In this document: positions 9,977 through 18,550 of the stretch, in pieces
Numbering within the stretch: position 1 is the stretch's first letter
Layout of the letters: each line of letters begins with the position of its first letter
From: Polaromonas sp. AET17H-212
GTDB lineage: Bacteria > Pseudomonadota > Gammaproteobacteria > Burkholderiales > Burkholderiaceae_C
NCBI RefSeq assembly: GCF_002379085.1
Contig: NZ_NBZW01000001.1
Coordinates: 124,001 to 188,000, forward strand
Direction of reading: 5' to 3'
Length of the DNA stretch: 64,000 nt
Translations under genes and position numbers: made by a program
Notes under the pieces: generated by a model
Told to the model about the DNA's origin: nothing
The model's database searches: none
The model's input: the letters and a program-made list of their open reading frames with translations, nothing else

Positions 9977-10207
9977 TCAATCGTTTGCATTTTTTTTCCT
10001 GGCCGCGCGCTGGCTGCGTTCGTCGAGCCAGAGTTCAATAGCTCCCCAAACGAGCATGGCAGGGCAAACCAGCAGGAGCGCTGCCAGCAGCCCGCCCCAA
10101 AAGGTGAAGCCAAAATACATCAGTACCGCCGCCGCCAGCAAGATGCTCAGGACCGGGCACAGCCAGAGCCAGCGATCGGCGAAACGTGTCTTGAGAAAGC
10201 CGTGCAT
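9977..10207 (-). CDS. Small two-TM membrane protein at the end of the copper ATPase cluster
   Basis: 76 residues with two hydrophobic stretches (WLCPVLSILLAAAVLMYFGF and GLLAALLLVCPAMLVWGAIE) and a basic tail (RSQRAARKKNAND). It starts 17 bp after the stop of the upstream copper ATPase, in the same orientation, so it is probably co-transcribed. I do not recognise a named family; a role as a small subunit or chaperone of the ATPase is only a guess from position. The 108 bp between it and the convergent ftsH stop hold no convincing gene. Confidence 0.65.
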   Translation of the reverse strand: MHGFLKTRFADRWLWLCPVLSILLAAAVLMYFGFTFWGGLLAALLLVCPAMLVWGAIELWLDERSQRAARKKNAND

Positions 10208-10224
10208 GGTGCTGCCCTCCAGGG

Positions 10225-12597
10225 TTACGCCTGATCGAGCTTGACGCGCCTGAGCAGGGCCGAGTTGACGATGACCGACAAGGACGACAGCGCCATGGCC
10301 GCTGCGGCGATGATCGGGTTAAGAAATCCCAGGGCGGCGATCGGTACGCCAATGCTGTTGTAGATGAAGGCCCAGAACAGGTTCTGCTTGATGGTGCGCA
10401 TGGTGGCGCGCGACAGTCGGATGCCGGCCACGACGTCGCGCACATCGCTGCGCACCAGGATGATGCCGCCGGTTTCCTTGGCCACGTCGGAGCCGGAGCC
10501 GATGGCAATGCCGATGTCGGCCGTGGCCAGGGCCGGCGCGTCGTTGACGCCATCGCCGACCATCGCCACAACCCGGCCCTGCGCCTGCAAGTCCTTGATT
10601 ACCTTGGCCTTGTCGGAGGGCAGCACGTCGGCAATGACGCGGTCGATGCCGAGCAGGCGGCCGATGGCGGCGGCGGTGCGCTGGTTGTCGCCGGTCAACA
10701 TCACCACCTCCACCTTCTCGGCCCGCAGCGCGGCAACGGCCTCTTTCGCTTCCGGCTTGACCGTGTCGGCGACGGCGATCACCGCCACCAGGCGTGCGCC
10801 GCTGGCCAGCAGCATGGCGGTCTTGCCATCGGCCTCCAGGCGTTCCATGTCGGACTGAACATGGGAGATGTCCACACTTTCGCGCTGCATCAAGCGCCGG
10901 TTGCCCAACAGCAGCGGCGTCCCATCGACCCGGCCTTGCACGCCATGGCCGGGGACTGAATCGAACCCTTCAACCGGCGCTGGCGCCACACCAGCCTCGC
11001 GCGCGCCGCGCACGATGGCCTCAGCCAGCGGGTGCTCCGAACCGGACTCCAGGCTCGCCGCCAGCCGCAGCGCCTGCTCTTTCGTCCACGCCGGCTGCAG
11101 CAGCACATCGGTGATGTTGGGCTCGCCGCGCGTGAGCGTGCCGGTCTTGTCGAACACAACCGTGTCGAGCTTCTGTGCCTTCTCCAGGATCTCGCCGCCG
11201 CGGATCAGGATGCCCGCCTGCGCACCGCGCCCGACGCCGACCATGAGCGCAGCGGGCGTTGCGATGCCGAGTGCGCAGGGGCAGGCGATGATCAGCACGG
11301 CGATGAAGGCCAGCAACCCCTGCGGGAAATTGCCGGCCAGCCACCAGCCGGCGAACGCGAGGACGGCCGTGCCGACGATGGCCGGCACGAAGTAGCGCGT
11401 CACCTGGTCAGCGATGCGCTGGATCGGCGCGCTGCTGGTCTGGGCATCCTCGACCATCTTGATGATCTGGGCCAGCGCCGTCTCGGCACCGACGCGCGTG
11501 GCCTGGAAGCGGAACGAGCCGGTGCGGTTCAGCGTACCGCCGATGACCTTGGCGCCTGTCACTTTTTCCACCGGCATGGACTCCCCGGTGAGCATCGATT
11601 CATCGACGGCGGACGCACCGTCCAGCACCAGCCCGTCGGTGGCGATGCGCTGACCGGGCCGCACGACGACGATTTCACCCACCATCACGCTCTCGGCGGG
11701 TACCTCCATCTCGACGCCGTCGCGCACGACCTGGGCGGTGGCAGGCTTCAGGTCAAGCAGTTTGCGCACGGCCGCCGAGGAGTGCTTCTTGATGATCTCC
11801 TCCATGTACTTGCCGAGCAGAACGAAGGCAATGATGACCGCCGAAACCTCGAAGTACACGTCGCGCTCTTCCACCTTCACCGGCAGCACCGACGGGAAAA
11901 ACAGCACCGCGACGCTGTAGAGGTAGGCCACGCTGGTACCCAGCGCAATCAGCAGGTCCATGTTGATGGCGCGGTTGCGCAAGGCGTTCCATGAGCCTTT
12001 GTAGAAACTCCAGCCGCCAATGAATTGCACCGGCGTCACCAGCAGGAACAGCCACATGCCCCAGGTGAACCAGGGCAGGGCGGGGATAGGCACCCAAGTC
12101 AGGATGGTCGCACCGGCGGCCAGCGCGATGAAGGCGCCGGCGCGCATGATCGCCAGTGCCAGCACGCCGGTCAGCGCAATCGCGACCCGGGTGCGCATCG
12201 ACTTCAGTTCCTGCTCCGGCGATTCGAAAGTGCGCTGGCAGCCGACGCTGCAGAAGTAGTAGCTGCGTCCGCCGCGGTCGGTGCGCAGGGCGGTTGCCTT
12301 GTCGACCACCATGCCGCAGATGGGATCTTTGGCCTGGCCCTGCGCACCGCGGCGCAGCGCGGTCTGCATGGGCATACCGTGATCTGACGCTGCCGCGGCC
12401 GCGGCCGTGCCGATATATTTTTGGGGGTTGGTCTCGAACTGGTGCTGGCAATGGGTGGAACAAAACAGGTACAGCTTGCCCGCATACTGCGTGCGGGCCG
12501 CTGCTTTATCGGCCTGGACGGTCATCCCGCAAACCGGATCGGTGTCCGACGCGGGGCCGGCAAGGCTGCCGGTATTGGTGGCGCTCGCAGTGTTCAT
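10225..12597 (-). CDS. copA: Copper-translocating P1B-type ATPase with two N-terminal YHS domains
   Basis: 790 residues. Instead of HMA domains the N-terminus has two YHS modules: DPVCGMTVQADK...YLFCSTHCQHQF (about 20-60) and DPICGMVVDK...YYFCSVGCQRTF (about 92-132). The membrane metal site is CPC (439-441) in IIACPCALGIATP; phosphorylation motif DKTGTLTRG, HP-locus SEHPLAEAI, hinge GDGVNDAPALA, and late-TM signatures YNSIGVP and MALSSLSV fit Cu(I) export. Acts in the inner membrane, moving cytosolic Cu(I) outwards. Same-strand neighbours are a YHS protein upstream and a small membrane protein downstream. Confidence 0.92.
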   Translation of the reverse strand: MNTASATNTGSLAGPASDTDPVCGMTVQADKAAARTQYAGKLYLFCSTHCQHQFETNPQKYIGTAAAAAASDHGMPMQTALRRGAQGQAKDPICGMVVDKATALRTDRGGRSYYFCSVGCQRTFESPEQELKSMRTRVAIALTGVLALAIMRAGAFIALAAGATILTWVPIPALPWFTWGMWLFLLVTPVQFIGGWSFYKGSWNALRNRAINMDLLIALGTSVAYLYSVAVLFFPSVLPVKVEERDVYFEVSAVIIAFVLLGKYMEEIIKKHSSAAVRKLLDLKPATAQVVRDGVEMEVPAESVMVGEIVVVRPGQRIATDGLVLDGASAVDESMLTGESMPVEKVTGAKVIGGTLNRTGSFRFQATRVGAETALAQIIKMVEDAQTSSAPIQRIADQVTRYFVPAIVGTAVLAFAGWWLAGNFPQGLLAFIAVLIIACPCALGIATPAALMVGVGRGAQAGILIRGGEILEKAQKLDTVVFDKTGTLTRGEPNITDVLLQPAWTKEQALRLAASLESGSEHPLAEAIVRGAREAGVAPAPVEGFDSVPGHGVQGRVDGTPLLLGNRRLMQRESVDISHVQSDMERLEADGKTAMLLASGARLVAVIAVADTVKPEAKEAVAALRAEKVEVVMLTGDNQRTAAAIGRLLGIDRVIADVLPSDKAKVIKDLQAQGRVVAMVGDGVNDAPALATADIGIAIGSGSDVAKETGGIILVRSDVRDVVAGIRLSRATMRTIKQNLFWAFIYNSIGVPIAALGFLNPIIAAAAMALSSLSVIVNSALLRRVKLDQA

Positions 12598-12658
12598 GGT
12601 CTTGTTCTTTTCAGGTCTGGGGTTGATCGAGTTGGCGCCAGGCAGCGAGTTCAGTTAC

Positions 12659-13015
12659 TCAGCAGCAGCCTCCGCGGTGGTCATGCCCGGCGGCCTTGTC
12701 ACCGTCTTTTGGCTCCGTGGTGTACTGGTCCGGCGTCGCCTCGAACCGGTCACGGTTCTCGCGCGACTCGAAATAGTAGGCGCGACCCTGGTAAACCGTC
12801 GCCACCGTCGAAGTCGGATCAACCGGGTGTCGGCTGACGGGATCCATGGTCGACGCGGACCCGACCGGCGTGTCCGTATCTCCCTGACGGTCAGGCCTGT
12901 GCTGCGGAAGACCGCGGCGGCCACCGAAACCACAGCCCATGCCGCTGAAGCGCAGGAACAGGATGACGCCCACCAGCACGAGCAGGTTGATCCAGTTTTG
13001 TTGCAACCATTCCAC
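12659..13015 (-). CDS. Membrane-anchored YHS domain protein
   Basis: 118 residues from a GTG start chosen because GGGAGAAG lies six bases upstream. The N-terminus WLQQNWINLLVLVGVILFLR is a single membrane anchor, followed by GMGCGFGGRRG, a linker, and a YHS domain (DPVSRHPVDPTSTV...YYFESRENRDRFEATPDQY) that lacks the usual CGM cysteine. The tail is HDHRGGCC. YHS domains are associated with metal handling; here the protein lies between two copper ATPase genes on the same strand, suggesting a copper accessory role (inference). The open frame continues upstream of the GTG but without family-like sequence. Confidence 0.75.
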   Translation of the reverse strand: MEWLQQNWINLLVLVGVILFLRFSGMGCGFGGRRGLPQHRPDRQGDTDTPVGSASTMDPVSRHPVDPTSTVATVYQGRAYYFESRENRDRFEATPDQYTTEPKDGDKAAGHDHRGGCC

Positions 13016-13257
13016 GTGCTTCTCCCGGTGTGAATCAGAGTTGCCAGAGAAAAGTCCGGGCGGCGGACTCATCCGGCCGCACGATCCTGGGTTCGATCGC
13101 ACTTGGCCGCGGCGCCGGGACATCGAATGCCGGAACACGCGCGGGTATGAAATGGACCGCCTGCGTGACCCGGCTGCGAATCGGGAATGCCCGGCAACTA
13201 ACCCGATACGCCTTCAATGAATTGTGGAAGCTGCCCTTTGCTTGCGTTTGACATAGG
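13016..13257. other. Intergenic stretch inside the copper cluster; nothing convincing
   Basis: About 240 bp between the 59-codon gene and the YHS gene. Short open frames on both strands have no recognisable product and no good ribosome binding site. It may hold an internal promoter, but I see no clear consensus. Confidence 0.4.
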
Positions 13258-13437
13258 TCAACCCAAGTAGTGCTGCGCATCGCGGACATGGCAATCGATG
13301 CGCGCGACCGCCACGATCAGCGGCTGCGCCGCGCCGTTGCGCGGTCCCATGATCCTGAAACCGTTGCTCGCCGCTGGATTGCTTGCCCGCAAGATCAATT
13401 GCGTGGCTATCTCCGCCGCAAGTCCTGAAACCGTCAT
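13258..13437 (-). CDS. Uncharacterised 59-residue protein translationally coupled to the P-type ATPase
   Basis: Reads [20 protein letters not shown] and ends VRDAQHYLG. Its ATG overlaps the TGA of the preceding ATPase gene as ATGA (13437-13434), the classic coupling arrangement, and the frame then stays open to a TGA at 13258. The protein has an amphipathic N-terminal half and a middle segment [20 protein letters not shown]; one Cys and two His are present but no metal motif. I do not recognise a family. Coupling and position argue for a real gene of the copper operon; the alternative is chance. Confidence 0.55.
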   Translation of the reverse strand: MTVSGLAAEIATQLILRASNPAASNGFRIMGPRNGAAQPLIVAVARIDCHVRDAQHYLG

Positions 13438-15791
13438 GCCGACATTCCCGAGGAAACCGCTGCGTCCACTGGCGGTGCACTGTCGGGGCGCGCACTCCTG
13501 ATGCCGGCGAGCCTGGTGCGCTTGAGCATCAGCGCATTGATGGCCACCACCGCCGAGCTACCGGACATCGACAGCGCGGCGATCTCCGGGGAGAGCGTAA
13601 AGGGGTAGAACACCCCCGCCGCCAGCGGAAAGGCGACCACGTTGTAGCCGACCGCCCACCCCAAGTTCTGGTGCATCTTGCGCAGCGTGGCGCGCGACAG
13701 CTCGATGGCGCCGACGATGTCATAAGGGTCGCTTTTCATCAGCACGACCTGGGCGCTTTCCATCGCCACGTCGGTGCCGGCGCCGATCGCAAAGCCCACG
13801 TCGGCCTGGGTCAGGGCCGGGGCATCGTTGATGCCGTCGCCGACCATGCCGACCTTGTGCCCCTGCGCCTGCAGTTCCTTGATCTTGGCCGCCTTCTCGC
13901 CGGGAAGCACATCGGCCAGCACGATGTCGATGCCCAGTTCCTTGCCGATGCGCTCGGCCGTGACCTGGTTGTCACCGGTCAGCATGGCGACCTTGACGCC
14001 ACGCTCCTGCAGCTTGGCGATCGTCGCCCTCGACGTGGGGCGCACCGCGTCGGCGATGGCGATCAGACCGATGAGCTTGCCCGCGCGGGCAACATGAACA
14101 ACGGTACGGCCACCGCCCTGGAGCCGGGCCGCTTCGGAGGCCAGCGCCTCCAGGGTGACATTCTCGGACTCCATCAACTTGCGGTTACCAAGCAGCACCA
14201 TTTCGCCGTTGATCGCTGCCCGGGCACCCTGGCCATCAATGTTGGTAAACCCCGTCGCGACCTCGGTCGGCGTGGTGCCCGCCCGCTTGAGCACCGCCAG
14301 CGCCAGCGGATGCTCGGAGAACTTCTCCACCGCCGCTGCCGTGGCCAGCAGCTGCGCTTCGCTGACACCGGGCGCGGTGACCATCTCCACGACGTCGGGC
14401 TGCCCGAGCGTGAGCGTGCCGGTCTTGTCGAAGACGATGACGGTCAGTTTGGTGGCGTTCTCGAGTGCGGCGGCATTTTTGAACAGAATGCCGTTCATCG
14501 CCCCGAGTCCGGTGCCGACCATGATGGCCATCGGCGTGGCCAGCCCAAGCGCGTCGGGGCATGCGATCACGAACACCGTGATGGTCAGGGTCAACGCGAA
14601 CAGCAGGGGCTGGCCCAAGACCCAGAACCACACGCCGAAAGTGAGCAGACCAATGGCAATGGCGGCCAGCACCAGCCACTGCGAGGCCTGATCGGCGAGC
14701 AACTGGCCCGGCGCCTTGGAGTTCTGCGCTTCCTGAACCAGTTTGACGATCTGCGCCAGCGCCGTATCGGCGCCCACCTTGGTGGCCTTGTAGCGGAAGC
14801 TGCCGCTCTTGTTGATCGTGGCACCGATAACGGCATCGCCAACGACCTTCTTGACCGGCATGGATTCGCCGGTCAGCATGGACTCGTCGACCTGCGAACC
14901 GCCCTCGAGAATATCTCCGTCAACCGGAATCCTGTCACCCGGCTTGATAACAACCGTCTCACCCGCCAAGACCTCGGCGGTCGGCACCTTGGTTTCGACG
15001 CCGCCGCGCAGCACCGTGGCCATGGGCGGGGCCAGGTCCATCAGGGAGCGGATCGCGTCCGAGGCACCGGCGCGCGCCCGCATCTCCAGCCAATGCCCGA
15101 GCAAGATGAAGACCAGCAGCACCGCCGCAGCTTCATAAAACACCTCGCCCTCATAAAGGAAAGTGGCCCCCACGCTGAAGACGTAGCCCGTGCCGACGGA
15201 GAGCACGACCAACGTTGCCATGTTGGCCACTTTGTTACGCGCAGCGCGCAAGGCAGCGATGAAGAAGGGCCAGCCCGGATAGGCAATGGCACCGCTCGCG
15301 ACGATGAACAGAAACAGCTTGCGTTCGATGCCGAACGGGGTCGAGAAATCACCAAACATCTGGCCCATCGGCGAGTACAGGAACACGGGAACGGCAAACA
15401 GCAGGGCCACCAGGAAGCGGTTGCGCATGTCGCGCGCCATATCCTGCATCGACATGCCGGGCGCATGGCCCATGTCATGCATCATGTCGGCCTTTTGACC
15501 GGCTGACGCCGCGCCTGCCCCTGCGTGGGTCTCCCCGGCCGCCTTGTGACCTGCCGGAGCGCAGACATGGGCCGGCACCAGTTCGCCGCGGCAGTGGTAA
15601 CCGCAGTCGATCACGCGTTGCCGGATAGCGTCGAGAGTGATCCGCGACTCGTCATAGTGCACGGTGGCGCTGCCGGCGACGTAGTTCACGTCGGCGTGAT
15701 GAACGCCCCGGAGCATCGAGAGTTGTTTCTCTACGCCCGCTGCGCTCAGGGTGGAGAGCAGCTCGCCGACTTCGATGGTGCTTGTTTTCAT
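13434..15791 (-). CDS. P1B-type heavy-metal ATPase with CPD transmembrane motif
   Basis: 785 residues. The N-terminus is HMA-like ([19 protein letters not shown] ... VDYGYHC-type fold) but has lost the CxxC pair; a His/Met-rich linker follows ([20 protein letters not shown], about 100-120), typical of copper or silver ATPases. The ion-site motif is C411-P412-D413 in [12 protein letters not shown], not [32 protein letters not shown] and [11 protein letters not shown] are intact. It probably exports a monovalent metal, but the CPD change makes specificity uncertain. Same-strand genes: ICMT-like and DUF2933 upstream, the 59-codon gene coupled downstream. Confidence 0.9.
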   Translation of the reverse strand: MKTSTIEVGELLSTLSAAGVEKQLSMLRGVHHADVNYVAGSATVHYDESRITLDAIRQRVIDCGYHCRGELVPAHVCAPAGHKAAGETHAGAGAASAGQKADMMHDMGHAPGMSMQDMARDMRNRFLVALLFAVPVFLYSPMGQMFGDFSTPFGIERKLFLFIVASGAIAYPGWPFFIAALRAARNKVANMATLVVLSVGTGYVFSVGATFLYEGEVFYEAAAVLLVFILLGHWLEMRARAGASDAIRSLMDLAPPMATVLRGGVETKVPTAEVLAGETVVIKPGDRIPVDGDILEGGSQVDESMLTGESMPVKKVVGDAVIGATINKSGSFRYKATKVGADTALAQIVKLVQEAQNSKAPGQLLADQASQWLVLAAIAIGLLTFGVWFWVLGQPLLFALTLTITVFVIACPDALGLATPMAIMVGTGLGAMNGILFKNAAALENATKLTVIVFDKTGTLTLGQPDVVEMVTAPGVSEAQLLATAAAVEKFSEHPLALAVLKRAGTTPTEVATGFTNIDGQGARAAINGEMVLLGNRKLMESENVTLEALASEAARLQGGGRTVVHVARAGKLIGLIAIADAVRPTSRATIAKLQERGVKVAMLTGDNQVTAERIGKELGIDIVLADVLPGEKAAKIKELQAQGHKVGMVGDGINDAPALTQADVGFAIGAGTDVAMESAQVVLMKSDPYDIVGAIELSRATLRKMHQNLGWAVGYNVVAFPLAAGVFYPFTLSPEIAALSMSGSSAVVAINALMLKRTRLAGIRSARPDSAPPVDAAVSSGMSA

Positions 15792-15856
15792 GCTGCTTCC
15801 CTGTTGCTCATGTCGCAGATATCAAAGCTGAGGATTGCCATACGGTGAGCCGCAAG

Positions 15857-16516
15857 TCACATGCCTTTGGCCGCCGGCGTATGTTTTGACCACGACGGCA
15901 GAAAGCGTGGTGTACGCGCTGCGTAGGCGTCGAACTCGGCGCCGAATGTCTTGCGCATCTCCGCCTCTTCCGTGATCGCGAGCCGCGCATACATGAGCAG
16001 CAAAATCGGGAACATAAGCAGGGTCAGCAGCGTTGGCCATTGCAACAGGAAGCCCAGCAGGATCAGCACAAAGGCCACATACTGTGGATGCCTGATCACC
16101 GCATAAGGCCCAGTGGTGGCCAGCAGGTGCTGGCGCTGCGCGTGGTACAGCACCTTCCACGCATTGGACAGCAGATAAAAGCCGAAGGCCAGGAAGATGT
16201 AGCTGGCAATATGCAGGACGCCAAAGTGCGGATCCCCTTTCTCTCCCAGCAAGGTTGACCACAGGTGTCCGGCGTCATGGGACAGGATGTCCAGCCCCGG
16301 GTACCTGGTCTGCAACCATCCCGACAGCACGTAGATGGTCAAGGGAAAACCATACATCTCGACAAACAGGGCAACGATGAAGGCAGCGAATGCGCCAAAG
16401 GTTCGCCAATCTCGCGCCGTGGCGGGCTTGAAAAAACTGTAGGCAAACAGGATGAAAATTGCCGAGTTGAAAACAACCAGCAGCCACAGCCCGTAGGCCG
16501 GCGTGTCGTGGGTCAT
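15857..16516 (-). CDS. Isoprenylcysteine carboxyl methyltransferase (ICMT)-family membrane protein
   Basis: 219 residues with five or so hydrophobic segments. The C-terminal half has the ICMT/phospholipid-methyltransferase signature: LLATTGPYAVIRHPQYVAF (RHPxY) and ITEEAEMRKTFGAEFDAYAA (the EE-M--FG-EY type motif) which bind S-adenosylmethionine. Bacteria lack prenylated Ras-like substrates, so the acceptor is unknown. Homologues commonly travel with copper ATPases and DUF2933 proteins in proteobacterial metal islands. It starts one base after the DUF2933 stop and ends 65 bp before the CPD ATPase. Confidence 0.85.
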   Translation of the reverse strand: MTHDTPAYGLWLLVVFNSAIFILFAYSFFKPATARDWRTFGAFAAFIVALFVEMYGFPLTIYVLSGWLQTRYPGLDILSHDAGHLWSTLLGEKGDPHFGVLHIASYIFLAFGFYLLSNAWKVLYHAQRQHLLATTGPYAVIRHPQYVAFVLILLGFLLQWPTLLTLLMFPILLLMYARLAITEEAEMRKTFGAEFDAYAARTPRFLPSWSKHTPAAKGM

Positions 16517-16809
16517 GATGAGCCTCCTTGCCTGGGTTGATCTGACTTTCCGGGGCCGACGTGCGGCTCGTTATCGCCATGGTGATGACCCTGTCCATCG
16601 TGACCACGGTGCATGAAGACATGCATTAGCGGGCAAGCCAGCAACAGCAGATACGGCAACGCACCGGAGAAGTGGGCGCGGTGTTCGGTGAGGAGAAAGT
16701 ACGCGGCGATGGCACCGAAAACCACCAGACCGATCCCATATCTGGAGCGCCAGAACGGCAGTTCGGTTGTCTGTCCGGCGGGTTGGTCGGGATCGTGGAC
16801 AGGGTTCAT
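16513..16809 (-). CDS. DUF2933 domain membrane protein
   Basis: 98 residues from ATG at 16809 (a GTG at 16821 is possible). FWRSRYGIGLVVFGAIAAYF is the first hydrophobic segment; LPYLLLLACPLMHVFMHRGH the second, with the DUF2933 hallmark ACPLMHxFMH, then a His/Gly tail HGHDGQGHHHGDNEPHVGPG-like. The Cys/Met/His-rich end could bind a soft metal (inference). It overlaps the start of the ICMT-like gene by four bases, so both are in one transcript. Confidence 0.8.
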   Translation of the reverse strand: MNPVHDPDQPAGQTTELPFWRSRYGIGLVVFGAIAAYFLLTEHRAHFSGALPYLLLLACPLMHVFMHRGHDGQGHHHGDNEPHVGPGKSDQPRQGGSS

Positions 16810-16833
16810 TTGGATCACCACAGGTTGAGGTGC

Positions 16834-17013
16834 TTACATTGGCGACGCGTCTGTACCCATGCTTGCGGCATCGTCGGGGGAGGGGAGCGGGCAGGGCACA
16901 GCTTCGACCATCCCCAAATCAATCCCGGCGGCCGAAAGCCCGGATGAGGTGCCCACAAGCAACACAAATTGCTCGGTGTTCGCACTTGTGTTGGTCCTTG
17001 AAGCGGAGCTCAT
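16834..17013 (-). CDS. Uncharacterised 59-residue protein heading the copper cluster
   Basis: MSSASRTNTSANTEQFVLLV to ASMGTDASPM. The start is chosen because GGAGG lies exactly six bases upstream of this ATG, one of the best ribosome binding sites in the cluster; the stop is TAA at 16834-16836, 24 bp before the DUF2933 start. There is one hydrophobic patch (QFVLLVGTSSGLSAAGI) and a Pro/Asp-rich tail with a single Cys. No recognisable family. Spacing and orientation make it the likely first gene of the operon. Confidence 0.5.
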   Translation of the reverse strand: MSSASRTNTSANTEQFVLLVGTSSGLSAAGIDLGMVEAVPCPLPSPDDAASMGTDASPM

Positions 17014-17615
17014 TTGAAACCTCCACGCCCTGCCAGGCTGCTGTACCAGCGAGCGAAAAATCAATTCAGTGAAAGCGTCATCAACTTGTTGGGCCGTAGT
17101 TCGCGCACTTGGGAAATTGAGTCGTCAGACAAGTCATTACCCGCGACTGGCAGCGATATTTCCATGCAGTATTGTGGAACGAACGGAGAAAAATAGCATG
17201 TATTGAAGCGACGAATCGCGCCAGCGGATAATTTGCCGGGTTTTCGTTTCAGGGCGCAGATCTGGCAGTAGTCCTGGCCATCAGTCGAACAAAGGTGTGT
17301 GACCTTGACCAGATGTTGAGAACGCGGCTGTAGTTCTGGCCCCCAACAGTTCGGGTGGTGAAAATGACCAGGAGTGTGCCGAAAGTGATCGCCCGTTGAC
17401 CATGATTAGCTTGGAAGGCACTTTTAAAGCAAAGGCGGCTAGCGTTACTGTCCGGCGGCAGCGGCTATTATCACCTAGAAAAAATCCCAAGCCATTGATT
17501 TGATTGAGTTTTTTTGGCGCGATGATCAACGACAGTTCACTATATCAAGATGCGGCAGGCTCGATCGAAGTACGCTTGAGTCGGCGGTCAATCATTGTCT
17601 CCCGGACCCATTGCC
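17014..17615. other. 600 bp without a recognisable gene; probable upstream region of the copper cluster
   Basis: Short open frames only, no match I recognise. Composition is lower in GC than the flanks and includes a T-rich run near 17505. It lies between two minus-strand units (CusF-like gene end and the copper-cluster head), so it should hold the cluster promoter; I could not place a -35/-10 pair with confidence. Fragmented mobile-element remnants are possible. Confidence 0.4.
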
Positions 17616-17963
17616 TTACTTGGCTTGCTCCAGCGCCACGACTGTGAAGCCTGCTTCGCCCTTTTCAGCCCGGAACAGGATTTTGTCGCCTTGCTTGAGG
17701 TCCTTGAGCAGCCCGGCATCCAGAACTTTGAAAACCATGGTCATACCCGGCATGTCCAGGTTCTCGAGTGCCTCGTGTTTGATGGTCAGCTTGCTCTGTT
17801 CAAGGTCCACCTTGCGCACCTCGCCGGCTGTCAGCCTCGTTGTGGCAGTCACCTTACCGGTGTTCTGGGCTCCGGTTGGAGCGTCAATCGCGGCAATGGA
17901 AAAGCCAGTAGCGCTCATAGAAAGCACGGCCGTCACCAAAAAAACACTGATCTTAAATTTCAT
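17616..17963 (-). CDS. cusF: CusF-like periplasmic copper-binding protein
   Basis: 115 residues. Signal peptide MKFKISVFLVTAVLSMSATG..SIA, then a small beta-barrel (CusF/Cu_efflux_bact domain): GEVRKVDLEQSKLTIKHEAL, NLDMPGMTMVFKV, LKQGDKILFRAEK. CusF binds Cu(I)/Ag(I) through His and two Met; here KHEAL and MPGMTM supply these, while the Trp of E. coli CusF is not seen at the usual spot. AGGAG lies six bases before the ATG. Downstream of a DUF4148 gene on the same strand; probably delivers periplasmic copper to efflux or oxidase partners. Confidence 0.85.
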   Translation of the reverse strand: MKFKISVFLVTAVLSMSATGFSIAAIDAPTGAQNTGKVTATTRLTAGEVRKVDLEQSKLTIKHEALENLDMPGMTMVFKVLDAGLLKDLKQGDKILFRAEKGEAGFTVVALEQAK

Positions 17964-18031
17964 GGAAAACTCCTAAGGATATGAATAGATCGTCCGGATG
18001 GCCAGCACCCGGCTCGGTTCCTCGCTCCGTA

Positions 18032-18394
18032 TCAGTTGACGGATTGCTCCCGGAACAAGCGACGCTCCGCATCTGTCATGGCGAGGCTGGGCTTCGGGGT
18101 GTTGTGTGCAATGCTGTCGGTGTGGACAAGCCTGCCATTCTGGAACGCATAGCTGTGCTGTGGAGGCATATAGCCTGCCTCGCCGCCGACCAGCGAGCCG
18201 CCTTCAGCAGTGGTAGGGTTGCTGCGGAAAGCGTCCAACTCCTTTTTCACGTCTGCGCGGCTCTTGGTACTTTGCACCGTGTGGGTCTCAAAGCCCCGTT
18301 CGCCGCCGACCCAGGTGTTGCCGCTGTTGGCAAAAGCTGCGGGAATGGCTGCACCGGCAAGGGCAAGGGCAAATACGGTTTTACGAAACAACAT
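18032..18394 (-). CDS. DUF4148 domain periplasmic protein
   Basis: 120 residues. ATG at 18394 is chosen because AGGAG lies seven bases upstream; an in-frame TTG six bases earlier is less likely. Signal peptide RKTVFALALAGAAIPAAFA. The mature part has the DUF4148 pattern KSRADVKKELDAFRSNP and a C-terminal MTDAERRLFREQSVN. The family is abundant in Burkholderiales and its function is unknown. It heads a two-gene unit with the CusF-like gene and diverges from the response-regulator gene across 156 bp, so it is a likely target of that regulator. Confidence 0.75.
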   Translation of the reverse strand: MLFRKTVFALALAGAAIPAAFANSGNTWVGGERGFETHTVQSTKSRADVKKELDAFRSNPTTAEGGSLVGGEAGYMPPQHSYAFQNGRLVHTDSIAHNTPKPSLAMTDAERRLFREQSVN

Positions 18395-18451
18395 GATCAA
18401 ACTCCTTTAATATCGATTGCAAGGTGTGGTTCCAACACTTGGAGCCACTGC

Positions 18452-18468
18452 GATGCAAACTCTGCATC
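18452..18468. promoter_or_regulatory. Candidate operator palindrome in the divergent copper-regulator intergenic region
   Basis: Perfect inverted repeat GATGCA-N5-TGCATC between the divergent DUF4148 and response-regulator genes. Position suits an activator site; binding is not shown. Confidence 0.35.
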
Positions 18469-18550
18469 ACAGTTGTTAATGTAAAAACCCAGCTGCGACA
18501 TCACCCTGACCCGGAGATTACGAATACGTTATGTACGATCGAGGCTTGTT

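Noticed and set aside
13035..13289. 84-codon minus-strand frame between the 59-codon gene and the YHS gene
   Set aside because: No ribosome binding site, overlaps the coupled 59-codon gene in another frame, and no recognisable sequence.
13383..15506. 707-codon open frame on the plus strand
   Set aside because: Antisense to the CPD-type ATPase, whose motifs are complete on the other strand.
17281..17529. 82-codon minus-strand frame (MIIAPKKLNQINGLG...)
   Set aside because: No start context and no family; could be decayed mobile DNA but cannot be supported.
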